Origin: Bacillota bacterium LX-D
GTDB lineage: Bacteria; Bacillota; DUOV01; Zhaonellaceae
DNA: 64,000 nucleotides
Assembly: GCA_031628995.1 (NCBI GenBank)
Contig: JAVLUO010000009.1
Location: forward strand, 25,827-89,826
Direction of reading: 5' to 3'
Shown: positions 9,146 to 18,305 of the stretch, piece after piece
How positions within the stretch are numbered: the first letter of the stretch is position 1
How the letters are laid out: every line of letters starts with the position of its first letter
Notes under the pieces: model-generated
What the model saw: the letters and a program-made list of their open reading frames with translations, nothing else
Told to the model about the DNA's origin: nothing
Databases searched by the model: none
Position numbers and translations under genes: made by a program

Positions 9146-11221
9146 CTATTCTACTTTGAAACGTCCTACGATTTGCTGCAATTCTTGGCTTAACTGTGCC
9201 AGAGATTCAGCCGAAGCTGTCATTTCCTCTACTGTAGCACTTTGTTCTTGACTGCTTGCTGATACTTCCTCAGTGGAGGCAGCATTCTGCTGGGCCACAG
9301 CAGTTACAGCTTCTATGACACTTGTTACTTTCTGAGCATTTTGTTCCATTTCCTGAGAGGCAGCATTAAAGGCCTCAATACTTTCATTCATCCCCTGAAC
9401 AGCTTCAGCAATATTCTTAAAGGCACTATTGACATTTTCTGCTGAGGACATTTGGGCATCAACTATTTGTTTAGACTGCTCAATTTCCCTTACTACTTCA
9501 CTTGCCCCAGACTGAATCTTTTGGATAATCTGGCCAATTTCGTTAGTTGCCTGAGCACTTTGTTCAGCTAGCTTTCTTACTTCTTCTGCTACCACAGCAA
9601 AACCCCGGCCATGTTCTCCTGCCCTAGCTGCCTCGATGGCCGCATTAAGTGCTAAAAGGTTAGTTTGTTCTGCGATACTAGAAATAGTATCTAAAATCCG
9701 ACCTACTTCCTGGATTCTTTGGTTCAAATCTGTCACAGATTTTATGATATTTTCTTCAGATTTTATATTTTCCTGCATCTTTTCATTTTGATCCTCCATA
9801 GCCTGGAGACCGTTTTCTACTAAACCGAGAGAGCTTTCTGAGGCTTTTGTAATGAAATCAATTTTTTGACCATTGGCACTAATATTCTGAGTAATTTGTT
9901 CCAAAAATTCAGCTGCATTTTGAGATTCTCTGGCCTGTTCATTAGCACCTTTAGCAATATCCTGAATAGCTATGGCTACTTGATCCACAGTTTTTTGAGC
10001 ATTTTCGCTGGATAAACTTAGTTCTTTGGCTGCTGTAGCCACGTGAACTGTACTTGCCTGCACCTTTTTAATGATTTCATGAACATTATCAATAAATTTA
10101 TTAAAGTATCGCCCCATGTCCCCCAGTTCATCAGAAGAGTCTACTTGCAGCCTTTTCGTTAAATCCCCTTCCCCTTCGGAAATATCCTTCAACATAGCTG
10201 TTGCCTTGGTGATAGGTTTGGTTATTTTGTTGGCCAAAATGATTAAAACAGCTCCAATAATAAGTAAAGAAATAAGGAAAATTATAATGGAATATGTTTT
10301 AATCATATTAGCTTCCTGTTTTACTTTTTCCATGGGAATAGTAACTTGGAATGACCAGGGAGTATCTGACCGGCCAATATAAACAGGAATATAGACTTGA
10401 TAAAATTTTTCGCTGCTGCTGGTATAAGCTGCACCTTTTATCACAGCTCCTAACGCATTTGGATCTTTGACTACCTGCCCTACTTTCTTTTGATCAGCGT
10501 GAGCTACATATTTTCCCTCATTGGAAATAAGGCTGGCAAAACCTGTCTCAAAAGGTTTAATCTTAACTATCATTTTCTGTAGATTTTCTAAAGGCAAATC
10601 TACCCCTACTGCACCGATAAATTTACCATTCTCCATAATTGGATGGACTAAGCTGGTTATTAAGACTTCTTTTCCTGCAGCTTTGGAAGAATAAGGTTCA
10701 ATTAGAGTTTCCTTATGTGTACTTTTAGGAATTATATAATAATCTCCAGCACCAAGTTTATCATAATCTTTTAATGGCTCTAAAGTCATTTTTCCATTGC
10801 TATTGCTCCAATAAGGAATAAAGCGCCCAGTTTGATCGTGGCCTGGCTTATTGACATATTCTGCATCTTTTCCATCTAAAGCATTTGGTTCCCAAATAGT
10901 CCAAGCGGCTAGAAAAGAAGGATTATCCTCTGCAATATTTTTGAGAATATTGATTAAAACACTTCGGTCTACGGTTTGAGTTCCTCTTAAACTTTCAAAA
11001 GTATCTGCAACAGTTCGGACAGTATCGGCTGCAACTTCGATTTCCGCATCGACTTTGGCACCATAATGGGTAGCCGTTTCTTTCGCCAGATCGTAGGCTG
11101 AGTTTTCAGCCATTTTAATGGCCATAGTGGAAACAAGAGAAATTACAATTATAAAGGAAAGTAGAACAATGAGACCGATAGATGAAAGAATTTTTGCCTT
11201 AATAGGCATTTTTTTAAACAT
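9146..11221 (-). CDS. Methyl-accepting chemotaxis protein (double Cache sensor)
   Basis: A 691-residue chemoreceptor. TM1 lies near residues 10-33. A large extracytoplasmic dCache_1-type sensor (about 40-300) contains [13 protein letters not shown] and [13 protein letters not shown] segments typical of amino-acid-binding dCache domains. TM2 is near 310-332, followed by HAMP and a methyl-accepting domain with the canonical hairpin [16 protein letters not shown]. The ligand is not determined. The ATG at 11221 follows GGGGGG by seven bases and is preferred to an upstream GTG at 11236. It is convergent with the first receptor. Confidence 0.94.
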   Translation of the reverse strand: MFKKMPIKAKILSSIGLIVLLSFIIVISLVSTMAIKMAENSAYDLAKETATHYGAKVDAEIEVAADTVRTVADTFESLRGTQTVDRSVLINILKNIAEDNPSFLAAWTIWEPNALDGKDAEYVNKPGHDQTGRFIPYWSNSNGKMTLEPLKDYDKLGAGDYYIIPKSTHKETLIEPYSSKAAGKEVLITSLVHPIMENGKFIGAVGVDLPLENLQKMIVKIKPFETGFASLISNEGKYVAHADQKKVGQVVKDPNALGAVIKGAAYTSSSEKFYQVYIPVYIGRSDTPWSFQVTIPMEKVKQEANMIKTYSIIIFLISLLIIGAVLIILANKITKPITKATAMLKDISEGEGDLTKRLQVDSSDELGDMGRYFNKFIDNVHEIIKKVQASTVHVATAAKELSLSSENAQKTVDQVAIAIQDIAKGANEQARESQNAAEFLEQITQNISANGQKIDFITKASESSLGLVENGLQAMEDQNEKMQENIKSEENIIKSVTDLNQRIQEVGRILDTISSIAEQTNLLALNAAIEAARAGEHGRGFAVVAEEVRKLAEQSAQATNEIGQIIQKIQSGASEVVREIEQSKQIVDAQMSSAENVNSAFKNIAEAVQGMNESIEAFNAASQEMEQNAQKVTSVIEAVTAVAQQNAASTEEVSASSQEQSATVEEMTASAESLAQLSQELQQIVGRFKVE

Positions 11222-11452
11222 GAATAAACCCCCCACAATTTTTTCCCTAAATAAATTAAATCTTCACCCCTCGTTTTTTTTATTTTATTAACATGGGATT
11301 TGTTACCCTAGAAACCTATTTTTGTTAAAGTGCTCACCATAAATACTATTTTACTCAAACACTTAAAATTATACAAATCTTTCCTATACAATAGGTAATT
11401 GCATAGATTACCGATTTAAGTAAAACTATGATATCACTAGACCATAGTTAAA
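11222..11452. other. Intergenic region upstream of the second chemoreceptor
   Basis: An AT-rich spacer that must hold the chemoreceptor promoter (minus strand). I see no riboswitch such as a c-di-GMP aptamer, and no small gene. Confidence 0.4.
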
Positions 11453-11496
11453 AATGAGCAAGGGATTTGGTAATAAATATCCAATCCATTGCTCAT
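11453..11496 (-). terminator. Hairpin downstream of the CorC/HlyC-like gene
   Basis: ATGAGCAA pairs with TTGCTCAT, extended by GGAT/ATCC towards the loop. It lies 43 bases past the stop of the CBS-domain gene. Confidence 0.5.
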
Positions 11497-11538
11497 TGCG
11501 CTTTTTGCCTAAGCAGCCATTTATAAACTATTATCGAG

Positions 11539-12909
11539 CTAGTTGTCGTTAGCTCGGAAGCTTTCAGATGGTTTTTTTGTTGCTTTAACTTTGATAATAC
11601 GTAGTCCTTTTACTTCTGCAACTGTAAACACATATCCGTCGATGCTGACCTCATCACCCAGGACAGGCTTTCGTCCTATCCGGTTGAAAATGTAGCCTCC
11701 AATTGTATAAACAGTTTCTTCCTCTAAATGAATGCCTAACAGTTCAGAAACTTCCTCCAGTAAAACTCTACCGTTGAATTCGTAATCCGTTTCACTTATT
11801 TTTTTCACCATTGTTTCTTCAATATCGAATTCATCGTAAATTTCTCCAACTAATTCTTCAATTAAATCCTCAATAGTTACAAGACCTGCCGTACCACCAA
11901 ATTCGTCTACAACCACAGCTAAGTGTGTATGCTGACTGCGCATTTTTTGCACCAAATGAGAAATAGGCATTCCTTCCGGTACAAGTAAAATATCCTTAGT
12001 TATTTTTGCTAAATTAAAGTCAGTATTATTTTGGACGCGCAACAAATCACGCATGTGAATGAGGCCAATAATATTGTCTTTTTCATCATCGCACAGTGGA
12101 TATCTAGTATGTCCGTATTCATTAACTACTTTTAAGATTTCCGTTAAGGAATCTTGAATATATAAACAAACCATATCTTGGCGGGGAATCATAACTTCGC
12201 TAACTACCCTGTCGGAAAACTCAAAAACATTATCTAAAAGTTTTCCCTCCATTTTATCCAAATGGCCATGTTTCTGACTTGCCTCTACCAACATCCGCAA
12301 TTCTTCTTCCGTATGGGATAGATCCCCTTCGTTAGCAGGGTTAATGTGCCAAATGTGCAGAAAAGCATTAGCTAAATTATTTAAAGACCAGATAATCGGA
12401 TAAAAGACCTGATAAAATAACTTTAGGGGTCCCGCAGTAAAAAGTGCTGTACCTTCTGCTTTAGCAATAGCTAGGGATTTAGGTACAAGTTCCCCTAAAA
12501 CAATATGTAAAAAGGTTATAACAATAAAAGCAATAACAAGAGATACAGAATGTGTGTAAATAGGTGTCCAGCCTGTAATATTTTTAAATAATGGGTCAAG
12601 TAAAGTAGCAATAGCAGGCTCCCCTAACCAACCTAAGCCTAGGGATGCTAGGGTAATTCCTAACTGGCACGCCGATAAGTAGGCATCTAGCTTAGATGCA
12701 ACAGCTAAAGCTGTACCAACTTTACTTGAACCATTTTCTGTAAGCTCAGCTAAACGAGTTTTGCGAACTTTAACTAAAGAAAATTCCGCGGCTACAAAAA
12801 AGCCATTTAAAAAAACTAAGAAAAGTGCTAGAATGATTTTTAATATACTCCAAACGATATTATCTATAGTTATACTCCTCCTTTTTGAAGCGTTATAACT
12901 ATCATACAT
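11539..12909 (-). CDS. CorC/HlyC-family membrane protein (DUF21-CBS-CBS-CorC_HlyC)
   Basis: A 456-residue protein of the CNNM/CorC/MpfA group, implicated in Mg2+ export or resistance. An N-terminal DUF21 membrane domain (about residues 20-200) contains NGFFVAAEFSLVKVRKTRL. It is followed by a CBS pair (about 220-335) with the typical VMIPRQDMVCL entry, then a C-terminal CorC_HlyC domain. The older name hemolysin is not evidence of toxin activity. The ATG at 12909 has no clear ribosome binding site. A strong AGGAGG lies about ten codons inside the frame and is followed by ATA/ATC rather than a standard start codon, so the N-terminus is uncertain. Confidence 0.9.
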   Translation of the reverse strand: MYDSYNASKRRSITIDNIVWSILKIILALFLVFLNGFFVAAEFSLVKVRKTRLAELTENGSSKVGTALAVASKLDAYLSACQLGITLASLGLGWLGEPAIATLLDPLFKNITGWTPIYTHSVSLVIAFIVITFLHIVLGELVPKSLAIAKAEGTALFTAGPLKLFYQVFYPIIWSLNNLANAFLHIWHINPANEGDLSHTEEELRMLVEASQKHGHLDKMEGKLLDNVFEFSDRVVSEVMIPRQDMVCLYIQDSLTEILKVVNEYGHTRYPLCDDEKDNIIGLIHMRDLLRVQNNTDFNLAKITKDILLVPEGMPISHLVQKMRSQHTHLAVVVDEFGGTAGLVTIEDLIEELVGEIYDEFDIEETMVKKISETDYEFNGRVLLEEVSELLGIHLEEETVYTIGGYIFNRIGRKPVLGDEVSIDGYVFTVAEVKGLRIIKVKATKKPSESFRANDN

Positions 12910-13034
12910 AATACTTTTTTATATGTTAACCATATTTGCAAAAATTTGTGCATTTATTAATAATTTTATTTATAACAGTAATTTATGGGCGAAATATAGT
13001 TAATACTAGGTCTAATAAGAAAGGAGATGATTTA

Positions 13035-13781
13035 ATGCGTTTACAAAACAAAGTAGCTGTAATTACTGGAGCGGGAACGGGCATTGGCAGTGCAACAGCA
13101 ATTCTTTTTGCTAAAGAAGGTGCAAAAGTTGTGGTTTCCGACTATAATGTGGAAACTGGCCAGCAAACTTTAGCTCAAATTAAAAATAACGGAGGTGAAG
13201 CAATATTCGTTAAGGCAGATGTGTCTAAAGAAACAGAAGTCCAAAGTCTGATGGAAGAAACTTTTAATCACTTTGGTCGTTTAGATATTCTTTTCAACAA
13301 TGCAGGAATAGGTGAAATTGCACCTGCCACAGAACTTACTGAAGAAGCTTGGGATCGTACGATTAATATTAATTTAAAAGGTGTGTTCTTAGGAGCAAAA
13401 CATGCTATTCCTTACATACAAAAAAGCGGAGGAGGAAGCATTATTAATAACGCTTCTATCCTGGGCCATGTAGGCACCCCTGGCGCAACTGCTTATAACG
13501 CTGCTAAAGGCGGTGTTATTATTCTGACAAAAAATTTAGCTTTGGATTATGCTAAAGATAACATTCGGGTCAATGCAGTTTGTCCTGGCTATATTCGTAC
13601 CCCTATGGTTGAAGAAGGAGCTTTTAAAGAAATGTTAGACCAATTAAAAGCTTTACATCCCATTGGACGTTTGGGGAACCCGATTGAAGTTGCCTACTGT
13701 GTACTTTTCCTTGCTTCCGACGAATCTTCTTTTGTTACAGGTTCCAGCCTAATGGTAGATGGGGGATACACGGCACAATAA
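13035..13781 (+). CDS. Short-chain dehydrogenase/reductase (FabG-like)
   Basis: A 248-residue classical SDR oxidoreductase, NAD(P)-dependent. The cofactor motif is TGAGTGIG (about residues 12-19). NNAG follows near 90, a catalytic Ser lies in INNASILGH, and YNAAK supplies the Tyr and Lys. The C-terminal SSFVTGSSLMVDGGYT is typical of FabG/glucose-dehydrogenase relatives. The substrate cannot be told from sequence, and no fatty-acid genes surround it. The ATG at 13035 has AAAGGAG ahead of it. A longer in-frame extension to 12936 lacks a ribosome binding site and is unlike the family. Confidence 0.9.
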   Translation: MRLQNKVAVITGAGTGIGSATAILFAKEGAKVVVSDYNVETGQQTLAQIKNNGGEAIFVKADVSKETEVQSLMEETFNHFGRLDILFNNAGIGEIAPATELTEEAWDRTININLKGVFLGAKHAIPYIQKSGGGSIINNASILGHVGTPGATAYNAAKGGVIILTKNLALDYAKDNIRVNAVCPGYIRTPMVEEGAFKEMLDQLKALHPIGRLGNPIEVAYCVLFLASDESSFVTGSSLMVDGGYTAQ

Positions 13782-13827
13782 CACTTGTAAGCTACATTTA
13801 TTCTACGAAAAAATCGAGTAAGGTTAA

Positions 13828-13861
13828 GGGGGCGTAACGAAACTTTAGTTTCGACGCCCCC
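13828..13861. terminator. Bidirectional terminator between the SDR and YndM-like genes
   Basis: GGGGGCGT (13828-13835) and CGAAAC (13838-13843) pair with GTTTCG (13848-13853) and ACGCCCCC (13854-13861) around TTTA, with an AA bulge. The bases just before it, AATCGAGTAAGG at 13812, repeat the start of the 3036 hairpin. Confidence 0.75.
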
Positions 13862-13893
13862 TATCATACTTTCTTAAAAAATTAATTTAATTT

Positions 13894-14247
13894 TTATGGA
13901 GCAACTTTCTCGGATTTAAGCAGGTAAATATGGAAGAAATATTCCGCAATAGCAACAATTAAAGCAAAAATGAATAGACCTGTTAAACTAGTATTAAAAG
14001 TATTCATTATTAAATCAAATACATATGCAGTTAAGGCAGCCATTAAACCGTCTCCTACTGAGGCAACTAGGTTTCCGAACTTTGGTAGGATAAATAAATC
14101 TCCAATTAAATAGTTAAGTACTGTTCCGGCAATGGCAACCGACAAAATACCTGAAAAAGCAGTACTGTCAATTAATCCAAAACTAATCCAAGCTGCCACA
14201 AAAGTCATTAAAAATTTAGCTATTAGTGCCATAGAAGTTTTGCTCAT
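13894..14247 (-). CDS. DUF2512 (YndM-like) small membrane protein
   Basis: A 117-residue protein with four hydrophobic segments and very little soluble sequence, matching the DUF2512/YndM family of Bacillota integral membrane proteins. The family function is unknown. The pattern LIGDLFILPKFGN followed by a small-residue-rich helix is characteristic. The ATG is preceded by a GGAGGTG site. It is the last core gene before the decayed island that reaches tRNA-Ser. Confidence 0.75.
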   Translation of the reverse strand: MSKTSMALIAKFLMTFVAAWISFGLIDSTAFSGILSVAIAGTVLNYLIGDLFILPKFGNLVASVGDGLMAALTAYVFDLIMNTFNTSLTGLFIFALIVAIAEYFFHIYLLKSEKVAP

Positions 14248-14366
14248 TTTATCACCTCCGCTATTATATTATCCCTTACTTAAGACTTTATACGTAAGCA
14301 GATTTAAGCAAATACAAAAGAAAGCTCGTTCTTAAAGAGAAGCTCGTCAACCGCAGAGGCTTGAAT

Positions 14367-14633
14367 TTAAAGTATATCTTTTTTTTGAAAAAATACATAA
14401 AACCTTCTTTGTGCTAATGGATGAAGACCACATCTATTTTCATATGCACACGCCGCTGCTCGCAAAAAAGTGCTTTTTCCAATACCATTTTCACCCACAA
14501 TCGCACAAACAGGAAAATTAAAACTTATAGATTGGCCTGTCCATCCTCTCAAATTAGTTATTTTAATTGACTTAAGAAATTTCTTCCATTGTCCATCTTG
14601 AAATTGCCTTTTAATTTCATTAATTTCACTCAT
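14367..14633 (-). pseudogene. Truncated P-loop ATPase (AAA/SMC-like), N-terminal fragment
   Basis: Only about 75 residues of an ATPase remain: an N-terminal helix, then LRGWTGQSISFNFPV and Walker A CAIVGENGIGKSTFLRAAA. After AYEN the homologous reading is lost and a short unrelated tail ends the frame. No Walker B or signature motif follows. Complete relatives are several hundred residues and occur in phage-defence and mobile loci. It is treated as a remnant of the island between the YndM-like gene and tRNA-Ser. Confidence 0.65.
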
Positions 14634-14657
14634 ATTTTCTCTCCTTTATGTCATGTT

Positions 14658-14975
14658 TTACCGCACCAGCCACCCGTAATCTTGCCTGCAATCCACGATA
14701 TAGTCAACATACACCGTCTGATCCTTGATCTGATATAAAACCAGATACCATTTTTCTACGAACATCTTATGATACTTATTGAGCGGTATAAATTCGGCAG
14801 TGAGGAATGGAAAACGTTCCGGCATTGTAAAAAGAGAGCGAATAGCATCCATCAGGTCGTTTTTCACCTTACGGACGGCGGTAGGACTTTTCTTCGCCAG
14901 AAAACGCACATGGCCCGCCAGCATCTGACGGGCACGGTCGGAAACAATCACCTTATATTGAGGTTTCTTTTCCAT
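14658..14975 (-). CDS. RelE/ParE-family toxin of a type II toxin-antitoxin pair
   Basis: About 105 residues with the RelE/ParE fold pattern: YKVIVSDRARQML at the start, an Arg/Lys-rich middle helix (FLAKKSPTAVRKVK), then KYHKMFVEKWYLVLYQI and the closing YVDYIVDCRQDY. RelE-type members cleave mRNA on ribosomes, whereas ParE-type members attack gyrase. Sequence alone does not decide which applies. The ATG at 14975 overlaps the end of the antitoxin gene by 23 bases, the classic antitoxin-first arrangement. Its GC content is visibly higher than the surrounding core genes, which suggests transfer. Confidence 0.82.
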   Translation of the reverse strand: MEKKPQYKVIVSDRARQMLAGHVRFLAKKSPTAVRKVKNDLMDAIRSLFTMPERFPFLTAEFIPLNKYHKMFVEKWYLVLYQIKDQTVYVDYIVDCRQDYGWLVR

Positions 14976-15243
14976 GCTCCACCTCGTCAATAATGTTTTC
15001 CAGATAGCTGTCCAGTTCATCCGGCGTAACTCCGGCACGACCGGCCAATCGATCTTCCTCGACGGCTAATAGTTCTTCCCGCAGCTTCAACATTTTCTCT
15101 CGTCGGGTAAACGCCTCTATATCCATGACCACCAGATCGCCCTCGCCGTTTTTGGTAAGATACACAGGCTCTCCGGTGGACTTGCACAATGCCGCAATCT
15201 CGTTGTAATTCTGTCGGATACTTGCAGATGGTTTTATTTGCAT
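14953..15243 (-). CDS. Phd/YefM-family antitoxin
   Basis: A 96-residue protein beginning MQIKPSASIRQNYNEIAAL, with the Phd/YefM DNA-binding fold marked by EPVYLTKNGEGDLVVMDIE. An acidic C-terminal tail would wrap the toxin. It binds and neutralises the RelE/ParE-like partner and normally represses its own operon. The ATG at 15243 has GAGGAG nine bases upstream. An in-frame extension further upstream has no ribosome binding site. The pair looks intact although everything around it is decayed. Confidence 0.85.
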   Translation of the reverse strand: MQIKPSASIRQNYNEIAALCKSTGEPVYLTKNGEGDLVVMDIEAFTRREKMLKLREELLAVEEDRLAGRAGVTPDELDSYLENIIDEVEHGKETSI

Positions 15244-15318
15244 GGTATCAGCTCCTCGTAGTAATATTCTGATCATATTATACTTCTTTCGTGCTATGAT
15301 ATCAATCAATGCTTCTTA

Positions 15319-15675
15319 TTATAACAGTTCGCGTTCCTGCGGGTGCCGTATGCCCAATACAAGTTTCAGATAGTCGTTAACGTCCTTTCCGCGCTTCGGC
15401 GGCTCGTCGGAAACAGTGTAGGTGGACGGGAGGATAGTTTGAATGGCTTTTGCCGCCAGCCGCCCGGCCGTATCGTTGTCCAAATGCAGGGCGATGTCGT
15501 TAATCTGCGGGAAGTCTTTCAGGTATTGCATTAAAGCAACGGGCGGAGTGCTTTCCCCGATGTTCTCTTTCGGTTTGTAAATACCCGCAAGGGACAGGCA
15601 GGAATCCCGCCGCTTATCTTTCATAGCCCACCGCTTTCTTTTCCGGGACCTCAAATTCTTCGTCAGGTTCGCCAT
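15319..15675 (-). pseudogene. C-terminal fragment of a DUF3991/TOPRIM plasmid or ICE protein
   Basis: The readable part (about residues 25-118) ends a TOPRIM-containing protein. CLSLAGIYKPKENIGE is followed by DIALHLDNDTAGRLAAKAI, whose DxD acidic pair is typical of the TOPRIM fold, then PPKRGKDVNDYL. Full-length relatives have N-terminal zinc-finger and DUF3991 parts and are carried by conjugative elements. Those parts are absent here, so this is a 3' remnant. Confidence 0.6.
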
Positions 15676-15762
15676 TGTGAATTAGCAAATTAAAATAGCT
15701 CCTCATTTTCATCATAAATTAGGGTAAATTGCAAAAATAAGTTACAAAAATTTCATTTTGTA

Positions 15763-16028
15763 TTAGCCTACAGTAAAGCAGTTTCTCACTGAACCTTTAT
15801 CTGATCGCACATTAGGCTTTAATACTTCAAAACCACATCTGCGATATGCCCTAACCCAAAATTCTATTGTCTTGGGGGCAAATTCTTTTAAGCCGTAGTG
15901 AGGCACATCGTGGGGGTGACTGGCGATTTGGGCGAGATAATCTTTCTGGCTTGCAACTTGTCCATTCAAAATGGGTCAATTAGTCCGTAAGGAAATAGGG
16001 CAATTGCCTCTCTTGCTTTTTCATCCAT
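15763..16028 (-). pseudogene. Transposase N-terminal fragment (IS481/Mu-type, HTH region), frameshifted
   Basis: From ATG at 16028 the frame reads MDEKAREAIALFPYGLIDP and hits a stop. One base over, it continues NGQVASQKDYLAQIA, HYGLKEFAPKTIEFWVRAY and FEVLKPNVRSDKG before ending. This is the N-terminal helix-turn-helix region of transposases with a downstream DDE integrase core. That core is missing entirely. A one-base frameshift plus 3' truncation makes it non-functional. Confidence 0.6.
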
Positions 16029-16088
16029 TTTTTCTTACTCCTCATAATGGTTTTTGTAGCTAGCCGGCTAGAAACTCTCAAAAACATT

Positions 16089-16907
16089 TTAGAGGAGGAA
16101 AGACTGATATGGGCGAAATCCTTCGGCATCTTTATCAAGCAATACACGAATTACTCGATAAGGAGCTAAAAATCCACCTTCAATGCCTTGCTTTAACGAA
16201 TATGTATAAACCGGTTCACCAAAATAATCAATATTGGAAACGTCTTTTGTTTCTTTAGGTGTTGCTGTTAAGCCGATCTGCGTTGCGGATTTAAAATATT
16301 CCAAGACCTCGCGCCATTCACTATCGGGGGGCAAAATCATTTGCATAAGTTTGGTCAATAAGAGCATTTCGGTCGGCAAGAAAAAGAATTTGCTTTTTTA
16401 TACCAGACTTCCAAAGTCTCCATATGATCTGAAACGCCGTATATGTTTTCCCTGTTCCTGTTGCCATAACCAGCAGCACTCGATCATTGCCTTTAATGAT
16501 AGATTCAACAGTAAGATTAATTGCGTTCAGTTGATAATATCGAGGCTGTTTGTCAGGTCTCTCCACATAATAAGGTTCTGTAATGACCTTTTCCTGCTTT
16601 TCATCAATATTTTTATATTGCTTATACATCTCCCACAAAGTCTCAGGAGATGGGAACTCCGAAAGAGATAAAATTGTTTCACGATTATTATCTTCGCGTA
16701 ACGATTGTGAAAAGTAAACCTGTCACCATTCGATGTAAAAACAAACGGAATACGCAGTTGCTCAGCATACCCCAATGCTTGCTGCATTCCATTTGAAATT
16801 GTATGGTTATTATCTTTTGCTTCAACTATAGCGAGGATGCCATTCTTAATGAGTACGTCAAAGTTGGTGTTATTTTCGTTCATGGTCTTTGCCTCCTTTA
16901 CAATCAC
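16089..16907 (-). pseudogene. Type I restriction endonuclease subunit R (HsdR) remnant
   Basis: Three overlapping frames give ordered pieces of an HsdR/DEAD-box protein. The first holds [16 protein letters not shown] (nuclease-domain strand with ExK) and [18 protein letters not shown]. The second holds [14 protein letters not shown] and Walker A VMATGTGKTYTAFQI, then [14 protein letters not shown]. The third holds [16 protein letters not shown] (motif III) and [17 protein letters not shown]. An internal gap removes the DEAD-box region and the C-terminal half is missing. At least two frameshifts are present. No HsdM or HsdS gene is nearby. Confidence 0.7.
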
Positions 16908-17092
16908 ACGTTTTCCATTATTTCTTCCCGTAGCCTTTTATAGCCGTCCGCACAGTTTGATAACATTTTTACAACAATTCTTGAAAATCGCTGCTTGCCA
17001 GATGGAAGAAAAAGAATGATTTTTTATAACAACTCGGATAACATTGATAACAATTTGGGCAGGTGGTTATTTTTCCACCATGAGAAGGGCAT
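16908..17092. other. Gene-free stretch at island edge
   Basis: No coding signal was recognised between the HsdR remnant and the tRNA-Ser terminator. An island attachment site could lie here, but I could not identify a tRNA-derived direct repeat. Confidence 0.3.
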
Positions 17093-17130
17093 TAAAAAAC
17101 CCGCATAAACTCAGTGTTCATGCGGGTTTG
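17093..17130 (-). terminator. Terminator of tRNA-Ser
   Basis: On the minus strand AACCCGCAT pairs with ATGCGGGTT and a T-run follows, immediately downstream of the tRNA. Confidence 0.85.
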
Positions 17131-17141
17131 CACGGTCTGTC

Positions 17142-17235
17142 TGGCGGAGAGAGTGGGATTCGAACCCACGGTACTGTTTGAGCAGTACACCCGATTTCGA
17201 GTCGGGCGCCTTCGACCGGACTCAGCCATCTCTCC
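17142..17235 (-). tRNA. tRNA-Ser (anticodon CGA)
   Basis: A 94-base class II tRNA with encoded CCA. The acceptor GGAGAGA pairs with TCTCTCC, the anticodon stem CCCGA/TCGGG encloses CTCGAAA (anticodon CGA), and a long variable arm and a TTCGAAT T-loop follow. It stands between a decayed island and an EamA pseudogene, close to tadA. Confidence 0.95.
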
Positions 17236-17261
17236 AATTATTATGTTTGCCTAGATAAATA

Positions 17262-17781
17262 TTATATATTTTTATTACCAAATTGTAAATGTTTACTTCT
17301 TTCCATTTTTGATTGCAGTTTGACCTTTCCAAATTTTAAATCTACTATAGTCAAAAGTATAACCGAACTAATAATCAATAATCCTCCTAGGACTATATTT
17401 ACGGAAAGAGGTTCCTGAAAAATTATAATGCCGAAGATAATACTAATTAAAGGCTCTAAAGTACTTAAAATTGAAGCACTACCAGGGCCAATAATTTTAA
17501 CGCCCTTAGCAAACAGAATTAAGGCCCAAGCAGTGCAAACAAAGGCTTACTAAAGCCGTACCAGAAAAAATAGTATTACTAATAACTGTTTTGTTAACCT
17601 TAAATCAGCTTTGCGTTGAACTACAAAGACCAGTAAGAAGAGGGCTGCAAGAAAAAATCTAAAAAAACAAAACAGCAAAGAGATTTAAGCCTGTTGCATA
17701 GTCAGCCTTTACTAAAATAGGCATAAAACCCAAAGCAATAAATGATAGTACCGTAAAAACTATTCCAGTAAAATAATTCAT
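17262..17781 (-). pseudogene. EamA/DMT-family transporter pseudogene
   Basis: From ATG at 17781 the frame gives a good EamA N-terminus (MNYFTGIVFTVLSFIALG, then MPILVKADYATGLN) that stops after about 40 codons. In other frames the sequence continues RFFLAALFLLVFVVQRKA. Near the end it reads STLEPLISIIFGIIIFQE and LGGLLIISSVILLT, which belong to the second EamA repeat. About 170 codons remain of the usual 300. The gene therefore has several frameshifts and an internal deletion. Confidence 0.75.
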
Positions 17782-17841
17782 TTTTTACCCAGCCAATCTT
17801 TTTAGCTAACGAAAATTACTTAGCATTTCCGCATAAAATTA

Positions 17842-18300
17842 TTAGCGTAGTTTTAGAAAAAAAAGTTCCATGGTTTTTTTGCATTTATCCTCACAAATAC
17901 CTGCAAAAACATCGACTCGATGATTTAAATATTTATGTTGCACTAAATTGACTACGGATTCTACAGCACCGGCTTTAGGATCGGCTAAGCCATAGACTAA
18001 AGTTTTAATTCTCGACTGTACAATGGCTCCAGCACACATAGGACAAGGTTCTAGAGTCACATACAAAGTACAATTTGTTAAACGCCAAGAGCCAGTCTTT
18101 TGAGCTGCCTGTCTTATAGCTAAAACCTCAGCATGAGCCGTTGGATCTTGCTGTTGTTCTTTTAAATTATGAGCCCTAGCTAGGACCTGCCCACCAGCAG
18201 CTACAATTACAGCTCCTACAGGAACTTCCCCTAGAGCAAGTGCTTTAGCCGCTTCCTCAAGAGCCAGCTCCATATAAAAATGGTGGTTAATTTTTTTCAC
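17842..18300 (-). CDS. tadA: tRNA-specific adenosine deaminase
   Basis: About 152 residues. Converts adenosine-34 of tRNA-Arg(ACG) to inosine. The zinc site is clear: HAE in DPTAHAEVLAIRQAA supplies His and the catalytic Glu, and PCPMC in TLEPCPMCAGAIVQSRI supplies two Cys. The length matches the family. The start is uncertain: GTG at 18298-18300 is chosen, an upstream in-frame TTG at 18324 would overlap the previous gene by 19 bases, and ATG at 18273 is also possible. It follows the DUF1992 gene closely and is probably co-transcribed with it. Confidence 0.92.
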   Translation of the reverse strand: MKKINHHFYMELALEEAAKALALGEVPVGAVIVAAGGQVLARAHNLKEQQQDPTAHAEVLAIRQAAQKTGSWRLTNCTLYVTLEPCPMCAGAIVQSRIKTLVYGLADPKAGAVESVVNLVQHKYLNHRVDVFAGICEDKCKKTMELFFLKLR

Positions 18301-18305
18301 CTGCT

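Noticed and set aside
11222..11538. c-di-GMP riboswitch upstream of the second chemoreceptor
   Set aside because: Such aptamers are common before clostridial chemoreceptors, but the conserved GCAAA-type core elements are not present in this leader.
12936..13034. N-terminal extension of the SDR gene
   Set aside because: Hydrophobic extension without a ribosome binding site. The ATG at 13035 has AAAGGAG and matches the family start.
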